Assembly: GCA_904502225.1 (NCBI GenBank)
Contig: CAJGDO010000002.1
Location: 1 to 64,000 of the forward strand
Length of the DNA: 64,000 bases
DNA from: an uncultured Clostridia bacterium
Lineage (GTDB): Bacteria > Bacillota > Clostridia > Christensenellales > Borkfalkiaceae
Direction: 5' to 3'
Shown one piece after another: positions 1 to 8,054 of the stretch. The position numbers and the translations under genes were made by a program. The notes below the pieces were generated by a model that had not been told where the DNA came from, searched no databases, and saw nothing but the letters and a program-made list of their open reading frames with translations. Within the stretch, counting starts at the first letter, position 1; every line of letters starts with the position of its first letter.

Positions 1-280
1 ATAAAACACCGTCTATTAAGAGTTTTAGTTCGCTATCTTCAAACGTGCGTTCGGCTAGATAAGAGCCTTTTTTGGTAGTTTCAATATCATATCCCGCTTC
101 GTTAAGTAGTGATATATTTCTTCCGATTGCCTTTCTTTCAATTGTGAGCCCGTATTCGCTCTCTAAAAGGTCAACTATTTTATCGTGTTTTATTGGATGT
201 TCACAGTCGCTATGCTTTTCTAAAATTTGCAAAACTCTAATTAACGCCAATTTTTTAGGCTCAAAACTTTCCATTTCCAT
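1..280 (-). CDS. WYL-type transcriptional regulator, N-terminal part (cut by window edge)
   Basis: The gene runs off the left edge, so only about 93 N-terminal residues are visible. It starts MEMESFEPKKLALIRVLQIL and continues with a DeoR/HTH_11-like winged helix (residues about 8-70, including HPIKHDKIVDLLESEYG and the recognition-helix region IERKAIGRNISLL). Next comes SYLAERTFEDSELKLLIDGVL, the usual link to a WYL ligand-binding domain. The start at 280 has AAGGAC upstream. WYL regulators are DNA-binding proteins that often sense nucleic acids or nucleotides; the target here is unknown. The family call rests on the N-terminal half only. Confidence 0.75.
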   Translation of the reverse strand, partial: MEMESFEPKKLALIRVLQILEKHSDCEHPIKHDKIVDLLESEYGLTIERKAIGRNISLLNEAGYDIETTKKGSYLAERTFEDSELKLLIDGVL

Positions 281-328
281 ATTGTCCTTATTTTAGTATA
301 TTTATTATACCAAAATTGTCGCAACAAA

Positions 329-1018
329 TCAAGGCGTTCCAGAAATTTCGTTAAATGTAAAAGTGTTATTATCAAATTTTAAATTTATCCAAGGACTAAA
401 ATATTCTTCCATATCTTTATCAATTCTAATTTCAGCCACACCTTTTTCAACCAAACCATCTCTAATTTCTTTTTCTGTTGCAGTTCTATCAGGGCGATTG
501 ATTGTTATTATTTTATCTGCATATTTTATTAACGACTTGTGTCTTAAATCTATATAACACGAATATTTCTTACCTGAAACTCTATGACTATCGGCTATTA
601 CAATTGCAACGTTTAGTTTGTTTGCTAATTCTTTTAGTTTTATAGTCATTTCGTTTTCCATATGATAAGTATATTCATATAAATCTAATGCACTTGCTAT
701 GAATACAACGTCAATATCATATTTTATTTTGTGTTCAGCGACTATTAATAGCAATTCTTCATAATCAACAAAGTTATCATGCAAATAAAAATTATCATTT
801 TCTTTAACATTTAACAGTTGTAGCCTTTCTATTGCCTTGTGCTTATTCGTTTGCATAGTAAAAAATAAAGTCTTTTGTTTATCTATGGTTTTTTCTATCA
901 TAGTACACATTAAACACGTTTTACCTATTGCAGGTCTTGCTCCTATAACCACTAAGTCTCCTTTATAAATTTTTAAGTGCCTGTCTAAACATTCAAAACC
1001 CGTATAAATTCTATCCAT
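329..1018 (-). CDS. Stand-alone DnaB-like (RecA-fold) helicase C-terminal domain protein, 229 aa
   Basis: It resembles the C-terminal ATPase half of the replicative helicase DnaB but lacks the N-terminal DnaG-binding domain (DnaB is usually about 440-460 aa). Walker A is GARPAIGKT (residues about 26-34). The late motif DLRHKSLIKYADKIITINRP matches the DnaB DLRxSGxIxxDAD block. The Walker B stretch reads VVFIASALDLY where DnaB has a hydrophobic run then IDYLQL, so the usual Asp may be missing. Start ATG has AAGGAGC at good spacing. It may be a mobile-element remnant or a non-replicative ATPase; the function is not known. Confidence 0.7.
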   Translation of the reverse strand: MDRIYTGFECLDRHLKIYKGDLVVIGARPAIGKTCLMCTMIEKTIDKQKTLFFTMQTNKHKAIERLQLLNVKENDNFYLHDNFVDYEELLLIVAEHKIKYDIDVVFIASALDLYEYTYHMENEMTIKLKELANKLNVAIVIADSHRVSGKKYSCYIDLRHKSLIKYADKIITINRPDRTATEKEIRDGLVEKGVAEIRIDKDMEEYFSPWINLKFDNNTFTFNEISGTP

Positions 1019-1079
1019 AAATTGCTCCTTTTTGTTTTATAATACCAAAAACTTTATCCCAAAAATGGTATATATAAGC

Positions 1080-1125
1080 AAAAGTGTAGCACACTATACT
1101 TTGGCAAGCAAAGTCGTGTATTTTA
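1080..1125. repeat. Dispersed palindromic element, copy 1 of 3
   Basis: The core GTGTAGCACACTATACTT recurs at about 11682 and 61461 with one to three changes. This copy is the most degenerate: its right arm (AAGTCGTGTATTTTAC) only partly complements the left arm. Confidence 0.65.
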
Positions 1126-1138
1126 CAAGACGAAAAAG

Positions 1139-1170
1139 AAAGGCTAACGAAAAAATTTTCGTTAGCCTTT
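1139..1170. terminator. Bidirectional terminator hairpin
   Basis: A perfect 15-bp stem AAAGGCTAACGAAAA / TTTTCGTTAGCCTTT with a 2-nt loop; T-rich sequence follows on the minus side. It separates the DUF5107 gene from the DnaB-like gene. Confidence 0.7.
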
Positions 1171-1201
1171 TATAATGCCCTAAAAAATCCCTATGGGAAA
1201 C

Positions 1202-1218
1202 GCCCTTATTGCAAGGGC
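1202..1218. terminator. Short hairpin at the 3' end of the DUF5107 gene
   Basis: GCCCTT/AAGGGC stem directly after the stop codon of the minus-strand gene. The T-run is on the plus side, so activity on the minus strand is uncertain. Confidence 0.4.
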
Positions 1219-1226
1219 TTTTTTAA

Positions 1227-3281
1227 TTATTCGCCGTCCATCTTAAAGTTTATTTGGTTTGGAATATCAACTTTTTTCGGGTCAAACTCTTCGCCCGATT
1301 TTTTGGCTTTTTTCTCCGCTATTGCTTCCCACAAATTAGAAAGGCTTAATTCCCCTTCTTTCATATCGGGTATTTCCAACGCCACGCCGTTTTTATAAAT
1401 CAAGTTTTGTGCCTTTTCAAGTTGGTCAAGGTTGATAAGTGCCTTGCAATATTGCAAAACCACCCTTGGCACTTTTTGCGTTTTTTTATCAAGGCATTCG
1501 ATAAAGGTTTTAAGTTCAGCCCACTTGCCCGCCAAGTCAAAAGCAACCGTTGCTTTTTTAACAAGTTCAATTTCTTTTGGGTTAAACTTTACCGACTCTA
1601 ACGCAAACTTTAAACAGTTTTCATAATCTTTTTTTATCATATAATATTGCGATAAAGCAAAACAGTTCCAAGCGTTCTTTTCTAAAGCAATCGACCTTTC
1701 TAACTGTTCCTTGCCCTCGCCAAACTTTCTTTCAGCAATCAACGCACAGCCAAGCATATAATATGTAAGCCAAAAATCTTTATCCTTATTTTTTATAGCC
1801 AAGCGTAAAAGGTCTTGCCACTCTTGACTTCTTTGATAAGAAAGTGGTGCAACCGAACTATCCACCGTGTTTTTGCTTTTAAGCGTGCCATCTTTAACCA
1901 AACTTATCCACATTTCTTGTTCGGCGTTCGTTGTCCCAAAATCTAAATGCTCTGATAAAACTTTCTCGCCCGCCTCTCTTCTTCTAATATTTTCAAGTTG
2001 AGCAAACCCTTCACCACGCATATAAACTTCGCCAAGCCTTGTGGTTGCCATTTTTTGTGTGTCAACAAGTTCTTTTTCTGCACTTTGTTCGGTTATTTGA
2101 CTTTCAATCTCTCTTTCAACCGCTTGTTGTGCAACTTTCCAATCCCCAAAAGCCTGCTTTGGCTCAATTTGTATAGCACCGTAATATTCAACCCATTCCC
2201 AACACTCGTTTTTTGGCATAGGTATAACTTCATATTGAGTTTTCCCAACGCCACATTGAATTTCACAGTATTTTCCGTCTTGATATTTGCCAAACCCGTC
2301 ATCGCCAGAAAGATATTCTTGCCAATTTTCTCCGCCTTTGCCAACACCCCAAACAAAGAGTTTTCGCCCTTGCAATTTTTGGGTTGAAAACTGACATAAG
2401 CCATAGCCGTTTTCATCAACTTGGGCAATATATTTTCGCCTATCTTTTTTAATATTGAAAAAATAGTCTTTGGCTTTTTTATTGTTTAACGCATAGGTTA
2501 TGTCCGTATGATTATAAACTGGAACAGGCACTTCCACAACCGAAATTTCATCTCTTGAAATAGCCGAAATCGAGCCTTCCGTGGTAAACGCCGTGTCGGC
2601 AGGGAAAATGCACCTTGCCCCCTTTGAAGTTGGCACGGCTATGTTCGACCACCAATATGCGTAAGTTTGATAAGGCAATTCATTGACAATTCTTGTTCTA
2701 CAATGCAAAAATTTTGAGCCGTCTGGCAAATAAAAATCCATTTGATAAGTCACTTGCCTTATCCTTTCATAGTTATAAATTCTTAAAACAGGACACCCTA
2801 ACCCCGACTGCTCTTTTGAAATAAGGTTTGTAAACATCTTATCGCAAGTGTAAGCGTTGTGGCCTGCCGTTTGGGCAAAATTCCACTCCACCCCGCCCGA
2901 TGACCAAGCGTTTCTTAACGCAAGATAGGCTGGCCTAAAAACGTGGTTGTTAAAAAGCAACTCTTTGCCCGCCTTTTTGTCAAAAAGCGACCAGAGTTTT
3001 CCGCCCCACTGTGGCGTAAAGGTTGCAATCAAATATTCGTTTTCTAAAGCGATGGCATCAATATCGCTATAAACCAACTTTCTATCATATCCGTTCTGCT
3101 CGCTATACGGAAAAGTTGAACAGTTGGTCTTATCGCTTAAACATAAATCGCTTTCATCATTTACCTTTTGTGCAACAAAAAGCGATTCTCTTTCCTTTAT
3201 ATCATAAAGAAAGGGAAGATTGCTGTTTTTGCCCATATCAACGGCTCTGATTGGTAGTTTAACCTTTTTTAACTCGCTCAT
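1227..3281 (-). CDS. DUF5107 domain protein with C-terminal TPR repeats
   Basis: 684 aa. Residues about 1-380 match the DUF5107 family (galactose-mutarotase-like beta-sandwich, e.g. FTPQWGGKLWSLFDKKAGKELL and SSGGVEWNFAQTAGH). Residues about 490-640 contain TPR-like helical pairs (YYMLGCALIAERKFGEGKEQ, LSQYYMIKKDYENCLKFALE). Related proteins are often in carbohydrate-metabolism loci; an enzymatic role is not established. The start is MSELKKVKLPIRA at 3281, with AAGGTG just upstream. An upstream in-frame ATG at 3317 lies inside the -10 box of a well-formed promoter, so it cannot be the start if that promoter is used. No signal peptide is seen; the protein is probably cytoplasmic. Confidence 0.8.
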   Translation of the reverse strand: MSELKKVKLPIRAVDMGKNSNLPFLYDIKERESLFVAQKVNDESDLCLSDKTNCSTFPYSEQNGYDRKLVYSDIDAIALENEYLIATFTPQWGGKLWSLFDKKAGKELLFNNHVFRPAYLALRNAWSSGGVEWNFAQTAGHNAYTCDKMFTNLISKEQSGLGCPVLRIYNYERIRQVTYQMDFYLPDGSKFLHCRTRIVNELPYQTYAYWWSNIAVPTSKGARCIFPADTAFTTEGSISAISRDEISVVEVPVPVYNHTDITYALNNKKAKDYFFNIKKDRRKYIAQVDENGYGLCQFSTQKLQGRKLFVWGVGKGGENWQEYLSGDDGFGKYQDGKYCEIQCGVGKTQYEVIPMPKNECWEWVEYYGAIQIEPKQAFGDWKVAQQAVEREIESQITEQSAEKELVDTQKMATTRLGEVYMRGEGFAQLENIRRREAGEKVLSEHLDFGTTNAEQEMWISLVKDGTLKSKNTVDSSVAPLSYQRSQEWQDLLRLAIKNKDKDFWLTYYMLGCALIAERKFGEGKEQLERSIALEKNAWNCFALSQYYMIKKDYENCLKFALESVKFNPKEIELVKKATVAFDLAGKWAELKTFIECLDKKTQKVPRVVLQYCKALINLDQLEKAQNLIYKNGVALEIPDMKEGELSLSNLWEAIAEKKAKKSGEEFDPKKVDIPNQINFKMDGE

Positions 3282-3308
3282 AAAACACCTTTTTAACAAC
3301 TTGGTTTT

Positions 3309-3337
3309 ATCATACATTATCCTTAAGCATTTTTCAA
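3309..3337 (-). promoter_or_regulatory. Sigma-70-type promoter of the DUF5107 gene
   Basis: Minus strand TTGAAA, 17-nt spacer, TATGAT. The expected transcript start lies just downstream and upstream of the MSEL start codon, which decides the translation start of this gene. Confidence 0.65.
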
Positions 3338-3366
3338 GTGTTTTTGTAAATTATTTACATAAAAAC

Positions 3367-3393
3367 AAAAGGCAAAGTCAAACTTTGCCTTTT
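3367..3393. terminator. Terminator after the CotF-like gene
   Basis: Perfect 12-bp stem AAAAGGCAAAGT / ACTTTGCCTTTT with a 3-nt loop, immediately after the minus-strand stop at 3398. Confidence 0.75.
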
Positions 3394-3397
3394 ATTT

Positions 3398-3685
3398 TTA
3401 ACTTAATTGAGTTTTGACCTTTGAAAACTTGTTTTTATGCTCTGATAAAACTGTTTCAGGTGCCGATTCCACTTGGTAATAACCGTGTTCGGTCATTTGG
3501 CAAAAAACCTTCATTTGGTCATCAGCCTGTTCTTGCCAATGCTCTTGAATAAGCGTTCTAAAACCCTTTGAGCAACCTTCGGTCATTGCCGTTGAATAAA
3601 TTTTAACTAAACTTTTTTCAATGTTTAGCATATCTTGTAAACTGTCTTTTTCATTTAGCGTTATATCTGCTTTATAATTACTCAT
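3398..3685 (-). CDS. Spore coat protein, CotF family
   Basis: 95 aa. It resembles the coat-F domain: a ferritin-like helical hairpin with EKDSLQDMLNIEKSLVKIYSTAMTE and a second helix FRTLIQEHWQEQADDQMKVF, then the typical short tail with an aromatic GYYQVE segment. CotF-type proteins are made in the mother cell and sit in the spore coat. It follows a 62-aa gene of related helical character by 11 nt and is followed at once by a terminator, so the two form a small operon downstream of the germination cluster. Length and sequence pattern fit small clostridial CotF proteins; the exact coat role is unknown. Confidence 0.8.
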   Translation of the reverse strand: MSNYKADITLNEKDSLQDMLNIEKSLVKIYSTAMTEGCSKGFRTLIQEHWQEQADDQMKVFCQMTEHGYYQVESAPETVLSEHKNKFSKVKTQLS

Positions 3686-3696
3686 ATTCCCCCCTA

Positions 3697-3885
3697 TTAT
3701 AACAAATCAAAAAGTGCGTTAAATCTTTTTTCGTGATTATCTGCAATTTTTGAAAAAGTGTTTGCCAACTTTTCATCAGTTAGCGTTCTTGAATAAAGCC
3801 TTGCCTTTTTGCAAGCACTTTCTTCCATTGTCAAAAGGTCTGAAATAAGCGTTGCTTCTTTAGTTGTCAACATGTTTTTGTTCAT
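3697..3885 (-). CDS. Small coat-F-like/ferritin-like helical protein, 62 aa
   Basis: The sequence MNKNMLTTKEATLISDLLTM followed by EESACKKARLYSRTLTDEKL predicts two amphipathic helices like the first half of CotF proteins. It lies 11 nt upstream of the CotF-like gene. In clostridial genomes such short proteins commonly pair with a CotF gene, so a coat or spore-associated role is inferred. AAGGAG precedes the ATG. No further domain is visible. Confidence 0.65.
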   Translation of the reverse strand: MNKNMLTTKEATLISDLLTMEESACKKARLYSRTLTDEKLANTFSKIADNHEKRFNALFDLL

Positions 3886-3935
3886 AATTTTTTCTCCTTT
3901 ATTTTATTATTGTCAAACAATGCTATTTTATACTT

Positions 3936-5795
3936 TTACATTAAAAGCGTGCCTTCAGTGGACTCTATAACCTTAAACATTTCAATTTGGTGCAAAGTGT
4001 TTGCATCTATATAAACGTAATAGGTTTGCCCTTCAAACTCGCCCGAAAACTCATAGCAAAGTTTTTCGCCACTTTGCCCAAAAGGTACGACAACAAGCCT
4101 TGAACTTTCAATGTTTATGCCGTCATACACTTGGCTTTTTGCGTCCTGAACGCTTGCCGTTGCCCTGCCAACATTTCTATCGGTGTGGTTGGTATAATAA
4201 GTTTTTGCTTCAATGCCGATTACCGTGCCCGTTTCAGCACAAACTCTTACCTTAACTAAATCAGGGTATAAAATAACGCCGTTTTGCTCGCTTGCAAAGT
4301 TAATGGTGTAAACGTTGTTTGCAAGGTTAAACCACACTTCTTTCATATTGGTTAAGCCCATATTCTTCAAAAATGCTTGTGCTTTTTCTATTGCCGTTTG
4401 CCTTTCGACACCAACTTGCTCGCAACTGCCCGCATATGAAAACATTATAAGTTTCCCGTCACGCTCTGACATTTGTGCATAAAGTCTTTCGCCCTCGTAA
4501 ACGGCTTCAATATTATAGCAAACAATATCGCCATCGGTTTTACCTGCACTTTCTATTTTAGAAAACGAATAATCGTTAAAAATCTTAACAAAGTTTTCTT
4601 TTGCCTTGTCAAAACTTACCGTATTTGTTGAAAGCCCTTTAATTTCCCTTTGGTCTAACCCGTCTGAAAACGGCCCGTCGTAAATTAGTTCAGGATACTG
4701 AACGGATAAGTTTTGAAGTTGGTTTAAACTTTCAAGCAAAACGTCCTTATTTTTGGCGTTTTCCAGATTGGAAAAAGAATAGCCGTTTCCCATATTTTTC
4801 ATAACTTCTTGCAAAGCGTTTTTAAAGTCAAGGTTAGCATAATATAAATTTTGCAAGTTTTCCCTATCCTTTGCCGTCAAAGCCTGCCCGTCAAGTAATT
4901 TGTTGTTCAAATATTTTGCATAATCGCCAATTTGGTTAATCATTTTTGCAATATATTCTTTGCTTTGGTCGTGAAGTGGAAGTTGTTGAATTTCATTTTC
5001 GGCAAGTTCGCTGTTGATTGCCGTGTCCACCAAATATTTTTGCACTGCCGACTTGTCCTTGCTTGCAAGAATTTTCGATAAGTTTAAGTCAATGTTATCA
5101 ACTTGCTCAACCGTGCTATAAAAAGACTTTTGGTAAGAACTTTCTAACATTGTGTCAGTGGTTGATGGCATCAAAAGCGTATAGGTTAAAACTGATGCAA
5201 GCACCAAAGACACCACGCCAAGTGAAATAACTGCAGCAAGCCACCCACCAAAACCTTTATTTTTTTGTCTTTTTTTCTTCTTTTCTTGTTTTTTTGCTCG
5301 TTTTTGGGCTAAAATTTGCTCTCTTTTTTGTTGTTTTTCTCTTTTAGCCGTAATTTTTTGTTCTTTTTTTGCGTTCTTCTCTAAAAGTTTTCTGTTTTTT
5401 CGCTCTTGTTTAGTTTCCTTTTTTAAGGCTTCTTTTTTCTCTCTTTTTTGTTCTAAAATCCTTTGTTTTTGCTCTAATTTTTCTTGCTTTCTTTTCTTCT
5501 TTTCTCTTAAACGCGTGGCTTTAGCCTTTTGTTTTTCGGCTTTTTTGTGGGCACGAAGTTTTGCATTTTCAATGCGTTTTTGTGCTTTAATTTTTTGCCT
5601 TTCTTCTTTTAATTTTTGTTTTTTTGCCCTTTTTTCTGCCTTTAATTGTTGTTTTAACTGTCTTTTTTCTTGCTTTTTAGAAAGTTTTTCTTGGCTTTGT
5701 GAATTTTTTGTATTTGAGCCACTTGAAGATTGTTTTTTCTTTGGTTTTTGCATTTTTTCAGCCTTTTCAACGGCGTTATTTTTCTTTTTTTCCAT
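3936..5795 (-). CDS. ypeB: Germination protein YpeB with a long Lys/Glu-rich N-terminal extension
   Basis: 619 aa, longer than ordinary YpeB (about 450 aa). Residues about 185-210 form one membrane helix (GGWLAAVISLGVVSLVLASV), followed by the extracytoplasmic YpeB region (LESSYQKSFYSTVEQVDNID) and C-terminal PepSY-type repeats. YpeB localises and stabilises the cortex-lytic enzyme SleB in the spore inner membrane and is needed for cortex hydrolysis at germination. sleB lies 9 nt upstream, the classical sleB-ypeB operon. The odd part is the first ~180 residues, made almost entirely of K, E, R, Q, A and L (KQKLKEERQKIKAQKRIENA-type runs). This should form a long charged coiled coil or disordered cytoplasmic tail. 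Confidence 0.88.
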   Translation of the reverse strand: MEKKKNNAVEKAEKMQKPKKKQSSSGSNTKNSQSQEKLSKKQEKRQLKQQLKAEKRAKKQKLKEERQKIKAQKRIENAKLRAHKKAEKQKAKATRLREKKKRKQEKLEQKQRILEQKREKKEALKKETKQERKNRKLLEKNAKKEQKITAKREKQQKREQILAQKRAKKQEKKKKRQKNKGFGGWLAAVISLGVVSLVLASVLTYTLLMPSTTDTMLESSYQKSFYSTVEQVDNIDLNLSKILASKDKSAVQKYLVDTAINSELAENEIQQLPLHDQSKEYIAKMINQIGDYAKYLNNKLLDGQALTAKDRENLQNLYYANLDFKNALQEVMKNMGNGYSFSNLENAKNKDVLLESLNQLQNLSVQYPELIYDGPFSDGLDQREIKGLSTNTVSFDKAKENFVKIFNDYSFSKIESAGKTDGDIVCYNIEAVYEGERLYAQMSERDGKLIMFSYAGSCEQVGVERQTAIEKAQAFLKNMGLTNMKEVWFNLANNVYTINFASEQNGVILYPDLVKVRVCAETGTVIGIEAKTYYTNHTDRNVGRATASVQDAKSQVYDGINIESSRLVVVPFGQSGEKLCYEFSGEFEGQTYYVYIDANTLHQIEMFKVIESTEGTLLM

Positions 5796-5804
5796 AATTC
5801 CCCC

Positions 5805-6503
5805 TTAAATTGCAAAAACGTGGTTGCCTATTGTGACCGTGGTTTTTCTTGAAAAAATCCATTGGCTTGTTGCCGTTGCAGGATTATAATAGTAAAGTGC
5901 CCCGTAAGAAGGGTCCCAACCGTTCATAGCGTCTTGTGCCGCCTTTTTTGCGGTGGCGTTTGGCGTTAAGTTAATCTGCCCGTCATCAACGGCAGTGAAC
6001 GCATATTTTTGGTAAATTACGCCCGCCATAGTGTTTGGGAAAGACGCACTTTTAATTCTGTTTAGAACAACTGCCCCAACGGCCACTTGCCCAACGTAAC
6101 TTTCCCCCCTTGCTTCGCCGTAAATAAGTCTTGCCAAAAGCATAACGTCTGCATCGGTATAACTTGACGAGCCTTGTGAAGAACTTGTCGTGCTTATGCC
6201 AAGTGCTTTTAGCGTTTGATTGCCAACGACACCATCGACTTTAAGCCCGTTCTTTCTTTGGAAATATTTAACGGCTTCCTTGGTTTTTGCCCCGTAAATT
6301 CCGTCAATAGCCCCCTTATAATATCCCCAATTTTTAAGTTTGGTTTGAATAGTTTTTACAGTTTGACCACGGCTACCTTGTGAAATAACGGCGGCGTAAG
6401 CCGTCAGCGGTTGGCTGTTATCGGTTGGCGTATAAGCCCCCGCAAAAATGCCGATGCTCAAAAACATTAAAACTATTGCAGTTAGTTTAAAAATTTTTTT
6501 CAT
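5805..6503 (-). CDS. sleB: Spore cortex-lytic enzyme SleB
   Basis: 232 aa. Signal peptide about residues 1-37 (KIFKLTAIVLMFLSIGIFAG), PG_binding_1 domain about 41-105 (RGQTVKTIQTKLKNWGYY, FQRKNGLKVDGVVGNQTLKA), then a Hydrolase_2 lytic transglycosylase domain about 118-232. The motif LIYGEARGES contains the likely catalytic Glu at about 130. SleB cuts muramic-lactam-containing cortex peptidoglycan during germination. The gene follows spoIIR without a gap and precedes ypeB, so the three form one operon. All key parts are present. Confidence 0.92.
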   Translation of the reverse strand: MKKIFKLTAIVLMFLSIGIFAGAYTPTDNSQPLTAYAAVISQGSRGQTVKTIQTKLKNWGYYKGAIDGIYGAKTKEAVKYFQRKNGLKVDGVVGNQTLKALGISTTSSSQGSSSYTDADVMLLARLIYGEARGESYVGQVAVGAVVLNRIKSASFPNTMAGVIYQKYAFTAVDDGQINLTPNATAKKAAQDAMNGWDPSYGALYYYNPATATSQWIFSRKTTVTIGNHVFAI

Positions 6504-7037
6504 TTATCTTTTCTCCTTATCAAAAAAGTCAAAAATAATGTCCAAAATCTTGCTTTTATACTTATAGTTTTGCCCTTCGCCAGTAAAGCACAACGGCGGA
6601 TAAACCACGCACCACCAGTTGTCGCCTTTTGCTTCACCAAGTTCTAAAATTAAAGCGTCGTAAAACCCGCTTTCCAAACACAAATCTTCGTAATATCGTG
6701 TTGGGAACTTTTCGTTTTTCACGCTCGCTTTTACCGAATAGTTAAAGCCGTTTGCCTTTAAAACGGTCAAAGCAACACCCTCTATATTTTCCAAGTTGTC
6801 AGAAAGCATTTTTTGGGCTTTTTCTTTGGTGTTGCACTCGGCTATATAAGGCGTTAAAAAGTCAACGACCTTATCTTTAACTAGGTATTTAACTTGTTGG
6901 TCAACTGAAAGGTTTGAGTTGGCACGAATATGTATCCGAAGATACTGTGTGTTTTGCCCACCCTGATAAGACGATAGACCTATTCCCGACAAAACTATTA
7001 TGGCTATAAACAAAAAACTTATGCACGCTTTTTTCAT
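6504..7037 (-). CDS. spoIIR: Stage II sporulation protein R
   Basis: 177 aa with an N-terminal signal anchor (ACISFLFIAIIVLSGIGLSS) and the SpoIIR core: RIHIRANSNLSVDQQVKYLV, then FPTRYYEDLCLESGFYDALI and GDNWWCVVYPPLCF. SpoIIR is made in the forespore and secreted to the intermembrane space, where it triggers SpoIIGA to process pro-sigma-E. The gene begins a cluster with sleB and ypeB, all sporulation or germination functions. Length matches the family. Confidence 0.92.
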   Translation of the reverse strand: MKKACISFLFIAIIVLSGIGLSSYQGGQNTQYLRIHIRANSNLSVDQQVKYLVKDKVVDFLTPYIAECNTKEKAQKMLSDNLENIEGVALTVLKANGFNYSVKASVKNEKFPTRYYEDLCLESGFYDALILELGEAKGDNWWCVVYPPLCFTGEGQNYKYKSKILDIIFDFFDKEKR

Positions 7038-7126
7038 CTTGATTTTCCACCTTTATCTTAAACTTTGTTTGCTTGCCCTTTGTTTATTGACATATCCTTT
7101 AATTTTTATACAATGATTTTAAACTT

Positions 7127-7156
7127 AAAACGCCGTCGGGTTTCCCCAACGGCGTT
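7127..7156. terminator. Terminator after ispE
   Basis: Stem AACGCCGT..GGG closing on a GAAA loop (minus strand), with T-runs on both sides. It separates ispE from spoIIR. Confidence 0.75.
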
Positions 7157-7182
7157 CTCTTTTTTTGGTTTATTAAATTGTT

Positions 7183-8025
7183 TTAAACTGTTTGTGCTTT
7201 TATAAGTTTTTTCTTATAAAGCGGATAAAGTTTTTTATAAGCCTTTTGTCTTTGACCTTTTGAAGGGAAAATTCCATAAACGGCAGTTCCGCTTCCCGTC
7301 ATAATTTGTGCTGATGCCCCCGCTTTTTTAAGTGCGATTAAGTTTGCCTTAATTTCTTCAACTTTGCTTGCAGATGCACTTGTAAGGTCGTTTTTCAAAA
7401 TCAAGCAAAACCTATAAAAGTCATTTTCTTTAAGTGCTTTTTCAGCACTTGCCGTGCAAGGCTTATAAGTTTTTTCTTGCTTGTCAAAAAGTTTATAACT
7501 TTCTTTTGCGGTAATCGACTTGTCATCAGTTATTATAAGAAGATACAACTTTTCTTTTATATCCTTTTTATCAACCTTGTCGCCCCTTCCCGTCAAAACG
7601 GCATAACCGCCGTCTAAAAGGTATCCCGAATCGCTACCCAACTCGTTTGCAAGTGATAAAACTTCTTCTTTTTCATAAAGCCTTTTCATTCCGTTAAGCA
7701 CGCCTGCTATATCTACACTTGAACCGCCAAGCCCAGCCCCAACGGGAATTTTTTTGTTCACGATAATGTCCACACCCAACGTCTTATATTTATCCGCAAA
7801 GGCCTTGCCCGCCCTATAAGCGTTGTTTTCGGTTGTTTCGCAATTAACAGGAACGCCTTTCATAATCAAATTTATTCGGCTGTCCTTTCTCTTTTTTATT
7901 GTGATTGTATCATAAAGGTCAATGGTGCTGACAAGCGTTTTTATTTTATGATACCCGTTTTCCACCCCCAAAACGTCAAGGGTAAGATTGACCTTTGCTG
8001 GAGCTTTGATAACCACTTTTTTCAT
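7183..8025 (-). CDS. ispE: 4-diphosphocytidyl-2-C-methyl-D-erythritol kinase
   Basis: 280 aa GHMP kinase. The N-terminal KAPAKVNLTLDVLG and the ATP-loop VPVGAGLGGSSVDIA (here KIPVGAGLGGSSVDIAGVL) are characteristic, as is the C-terminal IMTGSGTAVYGIF. It phosphorylates CDP-methylerythritol in the MEP pathway of isoprenoid synthesis in the cytoplasm. AAGGAAA precedes the ATG. In clostridia ispE is often near veg and DUF3794/SipL genes, as here. Confidence 0.93.
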   Translation of the reverse strand: MKKVVIKAPAKVNLTLDVLGVENGYHKIKTLVSTIDLYDTITIKKRKDSRINLIMKGVPVNCETTENNAYRAGKAFADKYKTLGVDIIVNKKIPVGAGLGGSSVDIAGVLNGMKRLYEKEEVLSLANELGSDSGYLLDGGYAVLTGRGDKVDKKDIKEKLYLLIITDDKSITAKESYKLFDKQEKTYKPCTASAEKALKENDFYRFCLILKNDLTSASASKVEEIKANLIALKKAGASAQIMTGSGTAVYGIFPSKGQRQKAYKKLYPLYKKKLIKAQTV

Positions 8026-8054
8026 AAGTATTTCCTTTTTTATGCTACATTATA

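Larger units (their letters stand above)
1019..1226. other. Noncoding gap with a dispersed palindrome and two hairpins
   Basis: No gene is visible. The stretch holds one copy of a three-copy palindromic element (about 1080-1125), a perfect terminator-like stem (1139-1170) and a shorter stem (1202-1218). Confidence 0.7.

Noticed and set aside
5515..5808. 97-residue Phe-rich plus-strand frame
   Set aside because: Antisense of the Lys/Glu-rich start of YpeB; AAA/GAA codons read as TTT/TTC on the other strand.
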